From positions 15,763 through 79,762 of the forward strand of contig MGUA01000005.1 in the NCBI GenBank assembly GCA_001799735.1: a DNA stretch of 64,000 bases, given 5' to 3'. The position numbers and the translations under genes were made by a program. The notes below the pieces were generated by a model that saw only the letters and a program-made list of their open reading frames with translations, made no database searches and had not been told where the DNA came from. Positions 33,474 to 41,984 of the stretch are shown piece after piece. Origin of the DNA: Elusimicrobia bacterium GWB2_63_22. GTDB taxonomy: Bacteria; Elusimicrobiota; Elusimicrobia; Elusimicrobiales; UBA9959. How positions within the stretch are numbered: position 1 is the first letter of the stretch; each line of letters begins with the position of its first letter.

Positions 33474-33672
33474 ACCCTCGCTCTTTGAAACGGGGCCTGG
33501 CAGCCGGGAGCTGATAGCGGAATTATTTGCTGTTTCTGTTTTTGTCACTTGTCGTCCTCGCCTGCTCTACCCGAGCCGGAATGCGAGTTGCCTCACAGTG
33601 CTGTAAACAGATTATAGGAGATATACTGATAAAGAAAGAATACGGAAAGGTTAAATTGTTATTACAGGACAG

Positions 33673-33733
33673 TGTAGACTAAAATCAACAGTGTAGATAA
33701 AAAACCACATTAAATTGTAGATAAAAATCTACA
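33673..33733. promoter_or_regulatory. Three tandem 18-bp enhancer-like near-palindromes
   Basis: The consensus is TGTAGAT-N4-ATCTACA. Site 3 (33716-33733) is a perfect inverted repeat. Site 1 (33673-33690) has one mismatch in each half (TGTAGAC and ATCAACA), and site 2 (33692-33709) has a perfect left half and a degenerate right half. They lie 200-260 bp upstream of the sigma-54 promoter, the usual place for NtrC-type enhancers. The regulator gene ends just beside them. Confidence 0.65.
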
Positions 33734-33737
33734 GTTA

Positions 33738-35114
33738 TCAACCCTGGATGCCGTATTCCTTAATTTTGTCGTACAGGGCTTTGCGGTCTATGGAGAGCAA
33801 TTTAGCGGCTTTTAACTTATTGCCGCCGGTTTGCGCCAGAGCCGCGCCGATAAGCCTGCGCTCGGTTTCGCCCCGGGACCGTTTCAGGTTTTCTTTCAGG
33901 TCGAAATCCTCGGGGGACATAGCGGCGGCCGGGGGCGGGCAGCCAGGCGGGTTCTGTCCGCCCAGGCCCAGATGCTCCGGCAGTATCTCCCCCCCGGAAA
34001 GCAGGGCCGCGCGGATTATAACGTTCTTAAGTTCGCGCACGTTGCCCGGCCAGGCATAGGCCGTCAGGGCGGCCAGGGCGGCGCTGGAGATGGACTCTAC
34101 TTTTTTATTAACCAGCCGCTCGGCCTCTTTCAAGAAGAAGGCTGCCAGCGCGGGGATGTCTTCCTTGCGCTCCGCCAGCGACGGCACGCGCAGGGTGAAC
34201 TGGTTAAGGCGGTGAAAAAGGTCCTCGCGGAAAAGGCCGTCCTTTATGCAGGCGGGCAGGTCGCGGTTGGCGGCCACGATCACGCGGGTATCCACCGGGA
34301 TATCCTTCTTGCCGCCGAGGTGGCGGATGCGGCGCTCCTCCAGCACGCGCAGGAGCTTGGCCTGCGTGGCCAGGGTGAGGTTGGCTATTTCGTCGAGAAA
34401 AAGGGTGCCGCCGAAAGCGGTTTCAAAAAGGCCGGGCTTGCGGCGGTCCGCGCCGGTAAAAGCCCCGCGCTCGTAGCCGAACAGTTCGCTCTCCACCAGG
34501 TTCTCGGGCAGGGCGCCGCAGTCCAGCGCCACAAAGGGGCTGCCGCCGCGGGTGCTGCGGCGGTGTATCTCGCGCGCCCACACTTCTTTGCCCGAGCCCG
34601 ACGGGCCGGAAAGAATGACCGTCAGGTCGGTGGCCGCCACCTGCGCGGCCAGGTCCGCCGTCTGCTTTATTTCTTTGCTGGCGCCAAAAACGGGTTCGGC
34701 GCCGTGCGCTTTTTTAACGTGGCTGCGCAGCGCGTCGAACTCGCGGCGCAGGCGGCGCTCTTTGACGGCCTTGTCGATGATGAGCAGCAGCTCCTCGTTG
34801 CCGAAAGGCTTTATCAGGTAGTCCAGCGCGCCCAGCTTCATGGCCTTCACGGCGCTGGTAACGTCGGCGTGGCCGGTGAGGATGATGACCGGCAGGCCGG
34901 GGTCCTCGGCCTTCAGTTTCTCCAGCAGGGTCAGGCCGTCGGCGTCGCCGAGCACCATATCCAGGATCACCGCGTCGAAGGTGAGGGCGTCGGCCAGGGA
35001 CAGGGCCTCGGCGCCGGAGGAGGCCGCGGCGCAGGCGTGGCGGCCGGCCTCAAGGGCGGCTTTAAGCACGTAGCGCGTGTCGGCGTCGTCTTCGGCGATG
35101 AGGATATTGGCCAT
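33738..35114 (-). CDS. NtrC-family sigma-54-dependent response regulator
   Basis: A 458-residue protein. Receiver 1-118 (D9-D10, phosphoacceptor D52, K102); AAA+ domain about 140-375 with Walker A GPSGSGKE (170-177), the sigma-54 contact loop GAFTGA (217-222) and Walker B TLFLDEIAN; Fis-type helix-turn-helix at 425-458 (ETERRLIGAALAQTGGNKLKAAKLL). It would activate sigma-54 RNA polymerase by ATP hydrolysis. It is the third gene of the rpoN-kinase-regulator unit, and the target promoter and likely sites lie just downstream. Confidence 0.95.
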   Translation of the reverse strand: MANILIAEDDADTRYVLKAALEAGRHACAAASSGAEALSLADALTFDAVILDMVLGDADGLTLLEKLKAEDPGLPVIILTGHADVTSAVKAMKLGALDYLIKPFGNEELLLIIDKAVKERRLRREFDALRSHVKKAHGAEPVFGASKEIKQTADLAAQVAATDLTVILSGPSGSGKEVWAREIHRRSTRGGSPFVALDCGALPENLVESELFGYERGAFTGADRRKPGLFETAFGGTLFLDEIANLTLATQAKLLRVLEERRIRHLGGKKDIPVDTRVIVAANRDLPACIKDGLFREDLFHRLNQFTLRVPSLAERKEDIPALAAFFLKEAERLVNKKVESISSAALAALTAYAWPGNVRELKNVIIRAALLSGGEILPEHLGLGGQNPPGCPPPAAAMSPEDFDLKENLKRSRGETERRLIGAALAQTGGNKLKAAKLLSIDRKALYDKIKEYGIQG

Positions 35115-35115
35115 A

Positions 35116-35147
35116 ATGACTGGATCCCGGCTTTCGCCGGGATGACA
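35116..35147. repeat. REP-like palindromic element between kinase and regulator genes
   Basis: ATCCCGGC (35124-35131), loop TTTC, GCCGGGAT (35136-35143), flanked by ATGACTGG and GACA. This matches the scattered intergenic hairpin repeat seen in many bacterial genomes (GTCATCCCGGCGAAAGCC form). No second copy was noticed in the window. Confidence 0.55.
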
Positions 35148-35148
35148 C

Positions 35149-36258
35149 CTAGACGGTCTTCTTGAACCTCAGGCTGATCGAGGCGCCGCCGCCGGCGGGC
35201 GAGGAGGCGATGATGCGGCCGCCGTGCTCGTCCATGATCTGGCGGGCCAGGTAAAGGCCCAGGCCGGTGCCGTTCTCCTTGGTGGTGAAGAAGGGCTGGA
35301 AAAGATTTTCGAGGATGGAAGCTTCCATGCCGGGGCCGTTGTCGGTAATGGTAAGAAACACCTCCTGCTCCGCGTCCAGCCAGCCGCAGCTTATCCGGAT
35401 GCGCCCGTCGTGGCGGCCGGCCAGCGCCTGCAGGGCGTTATTGAGCAGGTTGTAGATGACGCTGTGTATGTAGTTCGGGTCCAGGAAAACCTTGGGCGCG
35501 TGGCCGCAGTCCTTCTCCACCGCCACCTTGCCGGACTTAAGCGAGCTGTCTATCAGCTCCAGCGCGGATTCGGCGGCCGTGTGCACGGAGTAAGGCTCCA
35601 GCCGGCACATGCCGCTGCGGGAAAAGTCCAGCAGGGTCTTTACTATCTTGGAGGCGCGCCGGGCGTTGCGCTCTATCAGCTCGGCGCCGGTGCGCACCTG
35701 ATCCGGCTGGCCCTCCTGGGCGCGCAGCAGCTCCGACGTGGAAAGGATCACGTGCAGCGGGTTCTTGATGTCGTGCGCGAACATGGAGGTGAGCTGGCCG
35801 ATGGAGGTGAGGCGGTTGAGCTTGCGGGCCGCGTTCTTAAAAACGTGCGGGTCCTTGAGGGCGGACCATTCGTCGGGCGAGACGGGCGACAGGTACAGGC
35901 AGAAACCGTTGACCTCCCCCTTGTCGTCCTTGAGCGCCAGGACGGTGAGGAAAAGGCGGGCGATGCTGCGCGAGGCGGTCAGCATGTAGAACCGGTAGTT
36001 GCGCACCACGCCGTTGCGGGCCGCCAGCGCCGCCATGTCCGAAAATTCTTTAAGGTCCTTCTCCAGCACCAGCGAGGAGACCGGTTTCCCGTCGAGCGAC
36101 TGGCCGGCCCAGCCCAGCAGTTTAAGGGTGGCGGCGTTCATCAGCAGGACGTTGAGGTCCTTGTCCAGCACCAGCATCGGCTCCTGCGCGTTGAAGAAGA
36201 TAGCGTTGAAAAGGCTGCGCTGAAGAGCGTGCGGGGCGGTGTCTTTTTTTGTGATCAT
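35149..36258 (-). CDS. PAS-containing histidine kinase (NtrB/AtoS-like)
   Basis: A 369-residue soluble kinase. PAS domain about 28-130 (MLVLDKDLNVLLMNAATLKLLGWAG); HisKA with H-box FAHDIKNPLHVI; HATPase_c with NNALQAL, DNGPGM and GTGLGLYLARQIMDEHGG. There are no membrane helices, so the signal is probably cytoplasmic. The start codon overlaps the rpoN stop (ATGA) and the regulator gene follows after 34 bases containing a REP-like hairpin. It is the obvious partner of the NtrC-type regulator. Confidence 0.93.
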   Translation of the reverse strand: MITKKDTAPHALQRSLFNAIFFNAQEPMLVLDKDLNVLLMNAATLKLLGWAGQSLDGKPVSSLVLEKDLKEFSDMAALAARNGVVRNYRFYMLTASRSIARLFLTVLALKDDKGEVNGFCLYLSPVSPDEWSALKDPHVFKNAARKLNRLTSIGQLTSMFAHDIKNPLHVILSTSELLRAQEGQPDQVRTGAELIERNARRASKIVKTLLDFSRSGMCRLEPYSVHTAAESALELIDSSLKSGKVAVEKDCGHAPKVFLDPNYIHSVIYNLLNNALQALAGRHDGRIRISCGWLDAEQEVFLTITDNGPGMEASILENLFQPFFTTKENGTGLGLYLARQIMDEHGGRIIASSPAGGGASISLRFKKTV

Positions 36259-37310
36259 AACCCGGCCTTGTTCCGATAAAGGTTCACGCTTCGCCTGGAA
36301 ACACGTATCCCGTGAACAGCCTTGAGGGTTTCGGCCACTTCCGCGTCAGACAGCTTTTTTTGCCCCGCCCCCAGGATGTCTTTTATTTTATCAATTATAT
36401 ACGCGTTTTTCTGCCTGAAAAGGCTTTTTAATTTTATTTCCTCCCCCTGCGGCGTTATCAGCGTTTTTGCGGAGATAAGCCGGGAGACGGTGCCGGGGTT
36501 CAGCCCGACGGCCGCGGCCAGCTCCCGCTGCGTAAAAGGCTTAAGCGGCCCCTCGCCGAGGAGGAAGCTTTTCTGCCGCTCTATTATGGCGGAAAGGGTG
36601 CGGTGAAAGCCGGCCTTGCGCCAGCCGATGCGCTGGGCGCGCGAGGCCAGGTTGCGGACGCGGGCGGCCTCCGCCGGGGACAGGGCGCCGCTCTTGAGCA
36701 GGCGCGAGAAGGCTTCCCCGTCGATAACATAGGCCCCCTTGAGATAGGAGGGATGCGTGTATTCGATAAAGAGCCGGCCTTTCTCGGCGGCTATCCGGGC
36801 GGCGCAGCGCAGGAAAAGCCCGGGCAGGGCGGCCGGCGCCACTCTTTCATGAGAAAGGATGAAGGCGTCCACGAAAGATTTAAGGGCCAGGACTTCGGCC
36901 TGGGTGAGGCCGCACTCCTTGGCGGCGGAGGGCGGAGAGAACGGCAGGCCGGAAAGAAAACAGCTCTCAAAAGCGGCCGCCCCGGCGCGGCGGGCGAGAT
37001 CCAGCATGGCGGGCCTCTCCGACAGCCATTCCCCGGCCGTGGCGCCCGGCCCGGCGGCCGTGGCCAGGGCCTCGTCGCCGCAGGCGAGGGAAAAAGCGTA
37101 GGAGGCCCCGGGGAAGCGGCGGCGGCGCAGCGGCGCGCGGCCATGGGCGTCCGGTTGGAACAATTTAGAGAACAGCGGGTCGGCCTCCAGCTCGGCCGCC
37201 TGGCCCAGAAAATCAGCCTCCGGCACGGCCAGCACGGAGAAGAGCCGCAGGTCCTGCCGCTGGACCTGCCGCTGAGAGAGCTGCTGCGCCTGTTTTACCG
37301 GCTTTTTCAT
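36255..37310 (-). CDS. rpoN: RNA polymerase sigma-54 factor, short form
   Basis: A 351-residue protein (E. coli RpoN has 477). N-terminal Gln-rich activator region I (QAQQLSQRQVQRQDLRLFSV, about residues 7-26), reduced acidic region II, core-binding part, a helix-turn-helix (QRELAAAVGLNPGTVSRLIS, about 247-266, with the following PQGEEIKLKSLF typical of RpoN) and a divergent RpoN box SRRSVNLYR (338-346; canonical ARRTVAKYR). It reads -24/-12 promoters with NtrC-type activators. The gene begins the rpoN-kinase-regulator unit, with TATAAT on the minus strand at 37336-37331. Confidence 0.88.
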   Translation of the reverse strand: MKKPVKQAQQLSQRQVQRQDLRLFSVLAVPEADFLGQAAELEADPLFSKLFQPDAHGRAPLRRRRFPGASYAFSLACGDEALATAAGPGATAGEWLSERPAMLDLARRAGAAAFESCFLSGLPFSPPSAAKECGLTQAEVLALKSFVDAFILSHERVAPAALPGLFLRCAARIAAEKGRLFIEYTHPSYLKGAYVIDGEAFSRLLKSGALSPAEAARVRNLASRAQRIGWRKAGFHRTLSAIIERQKSFLLGEGPLKPFTQRELAAAVGLNPGTVSRLISAKTLITPQGEEIKLKSLFRQKNAYIIDKIKDILGAGQKKLSDAEVAETLKAVHGIRVSRRSVNLYRNKAGL

Positions 37311-37384
37311 AGGGAAAACTACCCGTCCAGATTATAACAATTTTGCCCCTTTCTAAAGGGCCGCCCCCCTCCTCGTCGGCAAAG

Positions 37385-37413
37385 TTGACAATACCCCGCA
37401 GTATTGATAGATT
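37385..37413 (+). promoter_or_regulatory. Promoter of nrdJ
   Basis: TTGACA (37385-37390), exactly 17 bp, TAGATT (37408-37413); RNA would start near 37420. The leader of about 100 bases contains CCCC/GGGG hairpin potential but no recognisable cobalamin riboswitch or NrdR box. Confidence 0.7.
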
Positions 37414-37522
37414 ACAGTTAATTCCGATAAAGATTTTTGGCGCGGTTCACGACAGAAACCCCTGCCCGCAAGCGTTTGGGGAGCCGGAGCGGGGCCGGGA
37501 AATACATATGAGGGCGCATTTA

Positions 37523-40500
37523 ATGAAGACCACCACATTGGACAAGAGAAAGATCTATCTCAGCGAGAACCAGGCCAAGGTAATAAAAGACAAATACCTC
37601 CGCGACGAGGCCGGCCCCGAGGAGCTTTTTGAGCGCGTCGCCCACAACATTTCCCTTTCGGAGATCATCTTCCACCCCGACGCCGCCAAGTGGGGCGTTT
37701 TCGAGGGCGTTAACTACCGCGTGAGCGAAACCGCGGGCGACGGCCCGCAGTCCCGCACCCTGTTCTTCCACGAAGGCCTGGCCGAGAGCTCCGAGCGCGA
37801 GGCGAACTTCATGAAGTTCGTCGCCAACCTGGAGAAGGCCTACGCCACCGTGGACGCCGCCCGCGCGGCCGCCGATAAATGGCGGACCGAGTTCTACAAC
37901 ATGATGGCGGATTTCAACTTCCTGCCCAATTCCCCCACGCTGATGAACGCCGGGCGCGACCTGCAGCAGCTGTCGGCCTGTTACGTGCTGCCCGTGCCGG
38001 ACTCCATGGAGGGCATCGCCAAGGCGCTGACCGCGCAGAGCCTCATCCAGAAATCCGGCGGCGGCACCGGCTTCTCTTTCTGCCGCGTGCGGCCCAAGGG
38101 CGACACGGTAAAGAAGACCAACGGCGTGGCCTCGGGCGCCATCTCGTTCATGAAGCTTTTCGACAAGCTCACCGACGTGGTAAAGCAGGGCGGCACCCGC
38201 CGCGGGGCCAACATGGGCATCATCCCCTACTGGCACCCCGAGATCAAGGAGTTCATCACGCTCAAGTCGCAGCAGGGCGTGCTGGAGAACTTCAACATCT
38301 CCATCGCCCTCGACGAGAAATTCATGAAGGCCGTGGAGACCGGCGGCAGCTACGACCTCATAAACCCGCGCAACAAAGAAGCCGTCGGCACCATGAAGTC
38401 CCGCGAGGTCTTCAACATGCTCGTCGAGTCCGCCTGGGCCTCCGGCGACCCCGGCATAGTCTTCATGGACCGCATCAACGAGACCAATTCCAACCCCACC
38501 CCGGCCCTGGGCCAGATCGAAAGCACCAACCCCTGTTTTGCCGGCACGGTACGCCTGGCCACGGACCGCGGGCTATTGACCTTTGAGGAGCTCTTCATCG
38601 ACAAGGCCCCTATCTCTGTCGCCACCGATGACCGCGTGCCGGGGATACGCGCGGCGGGGCCCGGAGGCGGCTGCGCCGTGGCCGAAAGGACCAAAACGGG
38701 CGTTACGCTGAGAAGCGCGGTTCCGGTGTTCAAGACACGCAAGAACTGGCCTGTTTTCATGCTGGAGACGGAGCACGGCTACGAGGTTACGGCAACGGCG
38801 GACCACAAGTTCTTCACCCCGGACGGGCCGGTAGAGCTTAAGGACCTGAAGCCCGGAGACCCGGTATTGATACAATCCGGCGCCGGGGCCTGGAGCCGCA
38901 ATTACGAGCTGCCGCCTTTTATCTCCGGGAACAAGCTTAAAGCGAGGGCGGAGCGCGGCGAAGCCGTTCTCCCTAAAAAATGGTCCAGGGAACTGGGCGA
39001 ACTCCTGGGCTGGCTGACGGGCGACGGCTGGGTCAGCGCCGAAACCCCGGAAGGGCGCCACGTGCCCAACTACACCGTAGGCCTGATGTACGGCGACGAA
39101 GAGAAGAAGATACTGGCGCCTAAATTCAGGGCCCTTATAAAGCAGTGGACCGGCCTTGAGGGTTCCGAAATAGAAAGAAACGGCACGCTGGCTCAGTACT
39201 ATAAATCAGCCCTGTACTATTTTTTAAACTCGCTCGGAGTCCAGGAAAAGAACGGTCTTCAGAAGCAGGTGCCGGAAGCTTTATGGAGCGCCCCGCGCGA
39301 GGCGGTGCTCGGGTTCCTGTCGGCGCTGTTCACCGCCGACGGCACGGTTAATGTCTCGGCGCGGGTCCATTACGGTTCCATTCGGCTGGCCAACAGTTCC
39401 AGGAAGCTGCTCCAGGAGGTCCAGCTGCTGCTGCTTAACGAGGGGATAGTTTCCCAGCTTTATTTGCGCCGTAAAGCCGGCAAAAAACTGATGCCTGATT
39501 CTAAAAGGAATCCCAAGCTTTATTCTTTCAGCGACCAGTACGAACTTGTGATCACCCGCCAGAACCGCGCGCGTTTCCTGAAAGAGATCGGTTTCCTGAC
39601 TCCCGCGAAACAGAGCAAAGCCGCCGCGTTCGAGACCACTCTTACGCGGGGAGCTTACCAGGAATCCTTCACAACCAGGGTCAAAGAGATACTCCCGGCC
39701 GGCCAGACCGACGTGTACTGCACTACGGAGCCGGAGACGCATTCTTTAATTTCTGCTGGTATTATAAGCGCTAATTGTGGCGAGCAACCGTTGTTGCCCT
39801 GGGAGTCCTGCAACCTGGGGTCCATCAACCTGGCCAACTACGTCACCGGCGAGATGAACCGCGGCCGCCTGGACCTGGAGCGCCTCGGCGCCACCGTGGC
39901 CAGGGCCGTGCGCTTTCTCGACAACGTGATAGAGATAAACAACTACCCGCTGGCCGAGATCGAGCGCATCGCCAAGGGCAACCGCAAGATCGGCCTGGGC
40001 GTCATGGGCTGGGCCGAGACCGCTGTAAAGCTGGGCGTGGCCTACGACAGCCCCGAAGGTCTGGAGAAGGCCGCGGAAGTGATGAAGTTCGTAAACGAAA
40101 AGGCCATGGAAGCTTCCTGCGAGCTGGCCAAAGAGCGCGGCGTGTTCCAGAACTGGCAGGATTCCATCTACGACGTGAACGGCAAACATTTCCGCGGCGT
40201 GTCGGCCAGGCCCCGCAACTCCGCCCGCACCACCATCGCCCCCACCGGCACCATCGCCATAGCGGCCGGCCTGCAGGGCTCGGGCATAGAGCCGTTCTTC
40301 GCCATCGCCTACACGCGCTACAACGCCAAGGCGCTAGACGCCATAAAGAACAACCGCGACCCCGAAGCCAAGGATACTTTCTTCGAGGTGAACGCGCTGT
40401 TCAAGCGCATCGCCCAGCACAACGGCTTCTTCGGCATGGACGAGAAGACCTTGTGGAAGAAGATCGAGGCCAACCATAAGGCCGTGCGCGGCATCCCGGA

Positions 40501-41275
40501 GATCCCCAAGCAGATCCAGGACCTGTTCCCCACCGCCCACGACGTGTCGGTAGAGAACCACATAAAGATCCAGGCGGCTTTCCAGGCGCACACTGACAAC
40601 GCCGTCTCCAAGACCATCAACATGTCCGCCTCGTCGAAGATTGAGGACGTGCGGAACTGCTACCTGCTGGCCCACAAGTTGGGCTGCAAGGGCCTTACCG
40701 TCTACCGCGACGGCTGCAAGACCCAGCAGGTGCTCAACATCGGCTCCGGCACGCAGCCCCAGGCCAAGACTAAAAAGAAGAAGGCCCCGCTGCAGTCCTT
40801 CGGCGTGTCCTCCGAGTATTTCCAGCTCAAGACCGGCTACGGCCCGCTGCACGTGCACATCAACTACAACGAGCACGGCCCGTACCAGGTGTTCACCAAC
40901 ATGCCGCCGCTTGGCACCGAGATCAGCGGCCTGACCTCGCTCATCGGCATCCTGCTCTCCAAGTACCTCGAGGAAGGCGGCGACCCGATAAAGGTGATAA
41001 AGCACCTCAACTCGGTGAAGGGCGACCGGCCCGTCGGCCTGGGCGACAACAGGATCAACTCCGTGGCGCACGGCATAGCCGTGGCGCTCAGGAGCCACCT
41101 CAAGCGCACCGGCATCATCGCCACCGACGCCGAGATAAACGGCCAGGAGAAGCTGGAGCTGTGGGACGCCTCCCACACCCAGTACTGCCCCAAGTGCTAC
41201 TCGTCCAACGTCAGCTTCGAGTCGGGCTGCTCGGGCCCCACCTGCCACGACTGCGGCTACTCGGAATGTTCCTGA
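37523..41275 (+). CDS. nrdJ: Adenosylcobalamin-dependent (class II) ribonucleotide reductase with intein
   Basis: Encodes 1250 residues: N-extein 337, intein 414 and C-extein 499, so the mature enzyme is about 836 residues. It reduces ribonucleotides to deoxyribonucleotides using B12. Visible signatures are NSPTLMNAG, SACYVLPVPDS, QKSGGGTGFSF, NPC-GEQ (the radical Cys is the first residue after the intein), NLGSINL and APTGTIAIAAG. The C-terminal TSCPD region and zinc-ribbon Cys pairs (CPKC, CHDC) are present. The start at 37523 has GAGGG 8 bases upstream; 37508 is an in-frame alternative. A terminator follows. Confidence 0.93.
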   Translation: MKTTTLDKRKIYLSENQAKVIKDKYLRDEAGPEELFERVAHNISLSEIIFHPDAAKWGVFEGVNYRVSETAGDGPQSRTLFFHEGLAESSEREANFMKFVANLEKAYATVDAARAAADKWRTEFYNMMADFNFLPNSPTLMNAGRDLQQLSACYVLPVPDSMEGIAKALTAQSLIQKSGGGTGFSFCRVRPKGDTVKKTNGVASGAISFMKLFDKLTDVVKQGGTRRGANMGIIPYWHPEIKEFITLKSQQGVLENFNISIALDEKFMKAVETGGSYDLINPRNKEAVGTMKSREVFNMLVESAWASGDPGIVFMDRINETNSNPTPALGQIESTNPCFAGTVRLATDRGLLTFEELFIDKAPISVATDDRVPGIRAAGPGGGCAVAERTKTGVTLRSAVPVFKTRKNWPVFMLETEHGYEVTATADHKFFTPDGPVELKDLKPGDPVLIQSGAGAWSRNYELPPFISGNKLKARAERGEAVLPKKWSRELGELLGWLTGDGWVSAETPEGRHVPNYTVGLMYGDEEKKILAPKFRALIKQWTGLEGSEIERNGTLAQYYKSALYYFLNSLGVQEKNGLQKQVPEALWSAPREAVLGFLSALFTADGTVNVSARVHYGSIRLANSSRKLLQEVQLLLLNEGIVSQLYLRRKAGKKLMPDSKRNPKLYSFSDQYELVITRQNRARFLKEIGFLTPAKQSKAAAFETTLTRGAYQESFTTRVKEILPAGQTDVYCTTEPETHSLISAGIISANCGEQPLLPWESCNLGSINLANYVTGEMNRGRLDLERLGATVARAVRFLDNVIEINNYPLAEIERIAKGNRKIGLGVMGWAETAVKLGVAYDSPEGLEKAAEVMKFVNEKAMEASCELAKERGVFQNWQDSIYDVNGKHFRGVSARPRNSARTTIAPTGTIAIAAGLQGSGIEPFFAIAYTRYNAKALDAIKNNRDPEAKDTFFEVNALFKRIAQHNGFFGMDEKTLWKKIEANHKAVRGIPEIPKQIQDLFPTAHDVSVENHIKIQAAFQAHTDNAVSKTINMSASSKIEDVRNCYLLAHKLGCKGLTVYRDGCKTQQVLNIGSGTQPQAKTKKKKAPLQSFGVSSEYFQLKTGYGPLHVHINYNEHGPYQVFTNMPPLGTEISGLTSLIGILLSKYLEEGGDPIKVIKHLNSVKGDRPVGLGDNRINSVAHGIAVALRSHLKRTGIIATDAEINGQEKLELWDASHTQYCPKCYSSNVSFESGCSGPTCHDCGYSECS
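38534..39775 (+). mobile_element. Intein with LAGLIDADG homing endonuclease inside nrdJ
   Basis: 414 codons in frame, inserted just before the catalytic Cys (NP|C...N|CGEQ). Block A is CFAGTVRLATDRG; block B is TATADHKFF. The two endonuclease motifs are LGELLGWLTGDGWV and VLGFLSALFTADG. Block F/G is VYCTTEPETHSLISAGIISAN, followed by Cys+1. The residue before the terminal Asn is Ala, where His is usual. The insertion site is the known ribonucleotide-reductase intein site. The DNA is less GC-rich than the exteins, which fits recent acquisition. Confidence 0.93.
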
Positions 41276-41296
41276 GGCGCTGACGCCCCCGGCTAA

Positions 41297-41326
41297 AAGG
41301 CCCCGCTCCGGCGGGGCCTTTATTTT
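41297..41326 (+). terminator. Terminator after nrdJ
   Basis: AAGGCCCCGC (41297-41306), TCCG, GCGGGGCCTT (41311-41320), then TATTTT. Confidence 0.88.
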
Positions 41327-41349
41327 GCCCGGACTCACGGGTATTTTTA

Positions 41350-41362
41350 TAGAATATAACCA
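41350..41362 (+). promoter_or_regulatory. -10 element directly before tmk
   Basis: TAGAAT (41350-41355) ends 6 bases before the tmk ATG at 41362; there is no Shine-Dalgarno sequence, so the transcript is probably leaderless. TTGCCC (41325-41330) may be a -35 at 19 bp. Confidence 0.5.
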
Positions 41363-41979
41363 TGCGAAAAGGACTTTTTATCGTTCTGGAAGGGCCCGAC
41401 AGGTCCGGCAAGTCCACGCAGGCCGGGCTACTGAAGGCCTGGCTGGAGGAGCGCGGCCGCGAGGTGGTAGTGACCCGCGAGCCCGGCGGCACCCGCCTTT
41501 CGGAGCAGATCCGCGAGATACTGCTGGACCCCGCGAGCCGGATAGAGCCGATGACCGAGCTCTTCCTCTACGAGACGTCGAGGATAAAGCACACCCTCGA
41601 AAAGATCCTGCCGGCCCTCAAGGCGGGCAAGGTCATAATTTGCGACCGCTATACCCTTTCCACCACGGCCTACCAGGGCTACGGCCGCGGCCTGGACCTG
41701 AAGACCGTGGAGACCCTCAACCGCATAGCCACGCTGAATTTAAAACCGCACCTTACGCTGGTGCTGGACATTCCGGACAGGATCTTCGCCCAGCGGGAAC
41801 ACCTGCGCGCCGGGCGCGACCGCATGGAGCGGCAGTCCGACCTTTTCCGCCGGCGCGTCAACCGCGCCTACAAGCTGCTGGCCCGCAAGCCCGGCGTGAC
41901 GCGGGTGGACGCCGGCCGCCCGATAGAGGCCATACAGGCCGACATCAGGGCGCGCGTGGCGAAGCTCCTCAGGAAATAA
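41362..41979 (+). CDS. tmk: Thymidylate kinase
   Basis: A 205-residue kinase converting dTMP to dTDP. P-loop EGPDRSGKST (about residues 10-19), the DR(Y/H) motif CDRYTLSTTAYQG, and the lid Arg-rich segment REHLRAGRDRME are present. It lies beside nrdJ, so dNTP supply genes are grouped, and is followed 5 bases later by holB, as in many bacteria (tmk-holB). Confidence 0.96.
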   Translation: MRKGLFIVLEGPDRSGKSTQAGLLKAWLEERGREVVVTREPGGTRLSEQIREILLDPASRIEPMTELFLYETSRIKHTLEKILPALKAGKVIICDRYTLSTTAYQGYGRGLDLKTVETLNRIATLNLKPHLTLVLDIPDRIFAQREHLRAGRDRMERQSDLFRRRVNRAYKLLARKPGVTRVDAGRPIEAIQADIRARVAKLLRK

Positions 41980-41984
41980 AACCG

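Noticed and set aside
37391-37522. Cobalamin riboswitch or NrdR box in front of nrdJ
   Set aside because: No B12 box or NrdR palindrome could be found in the leader.
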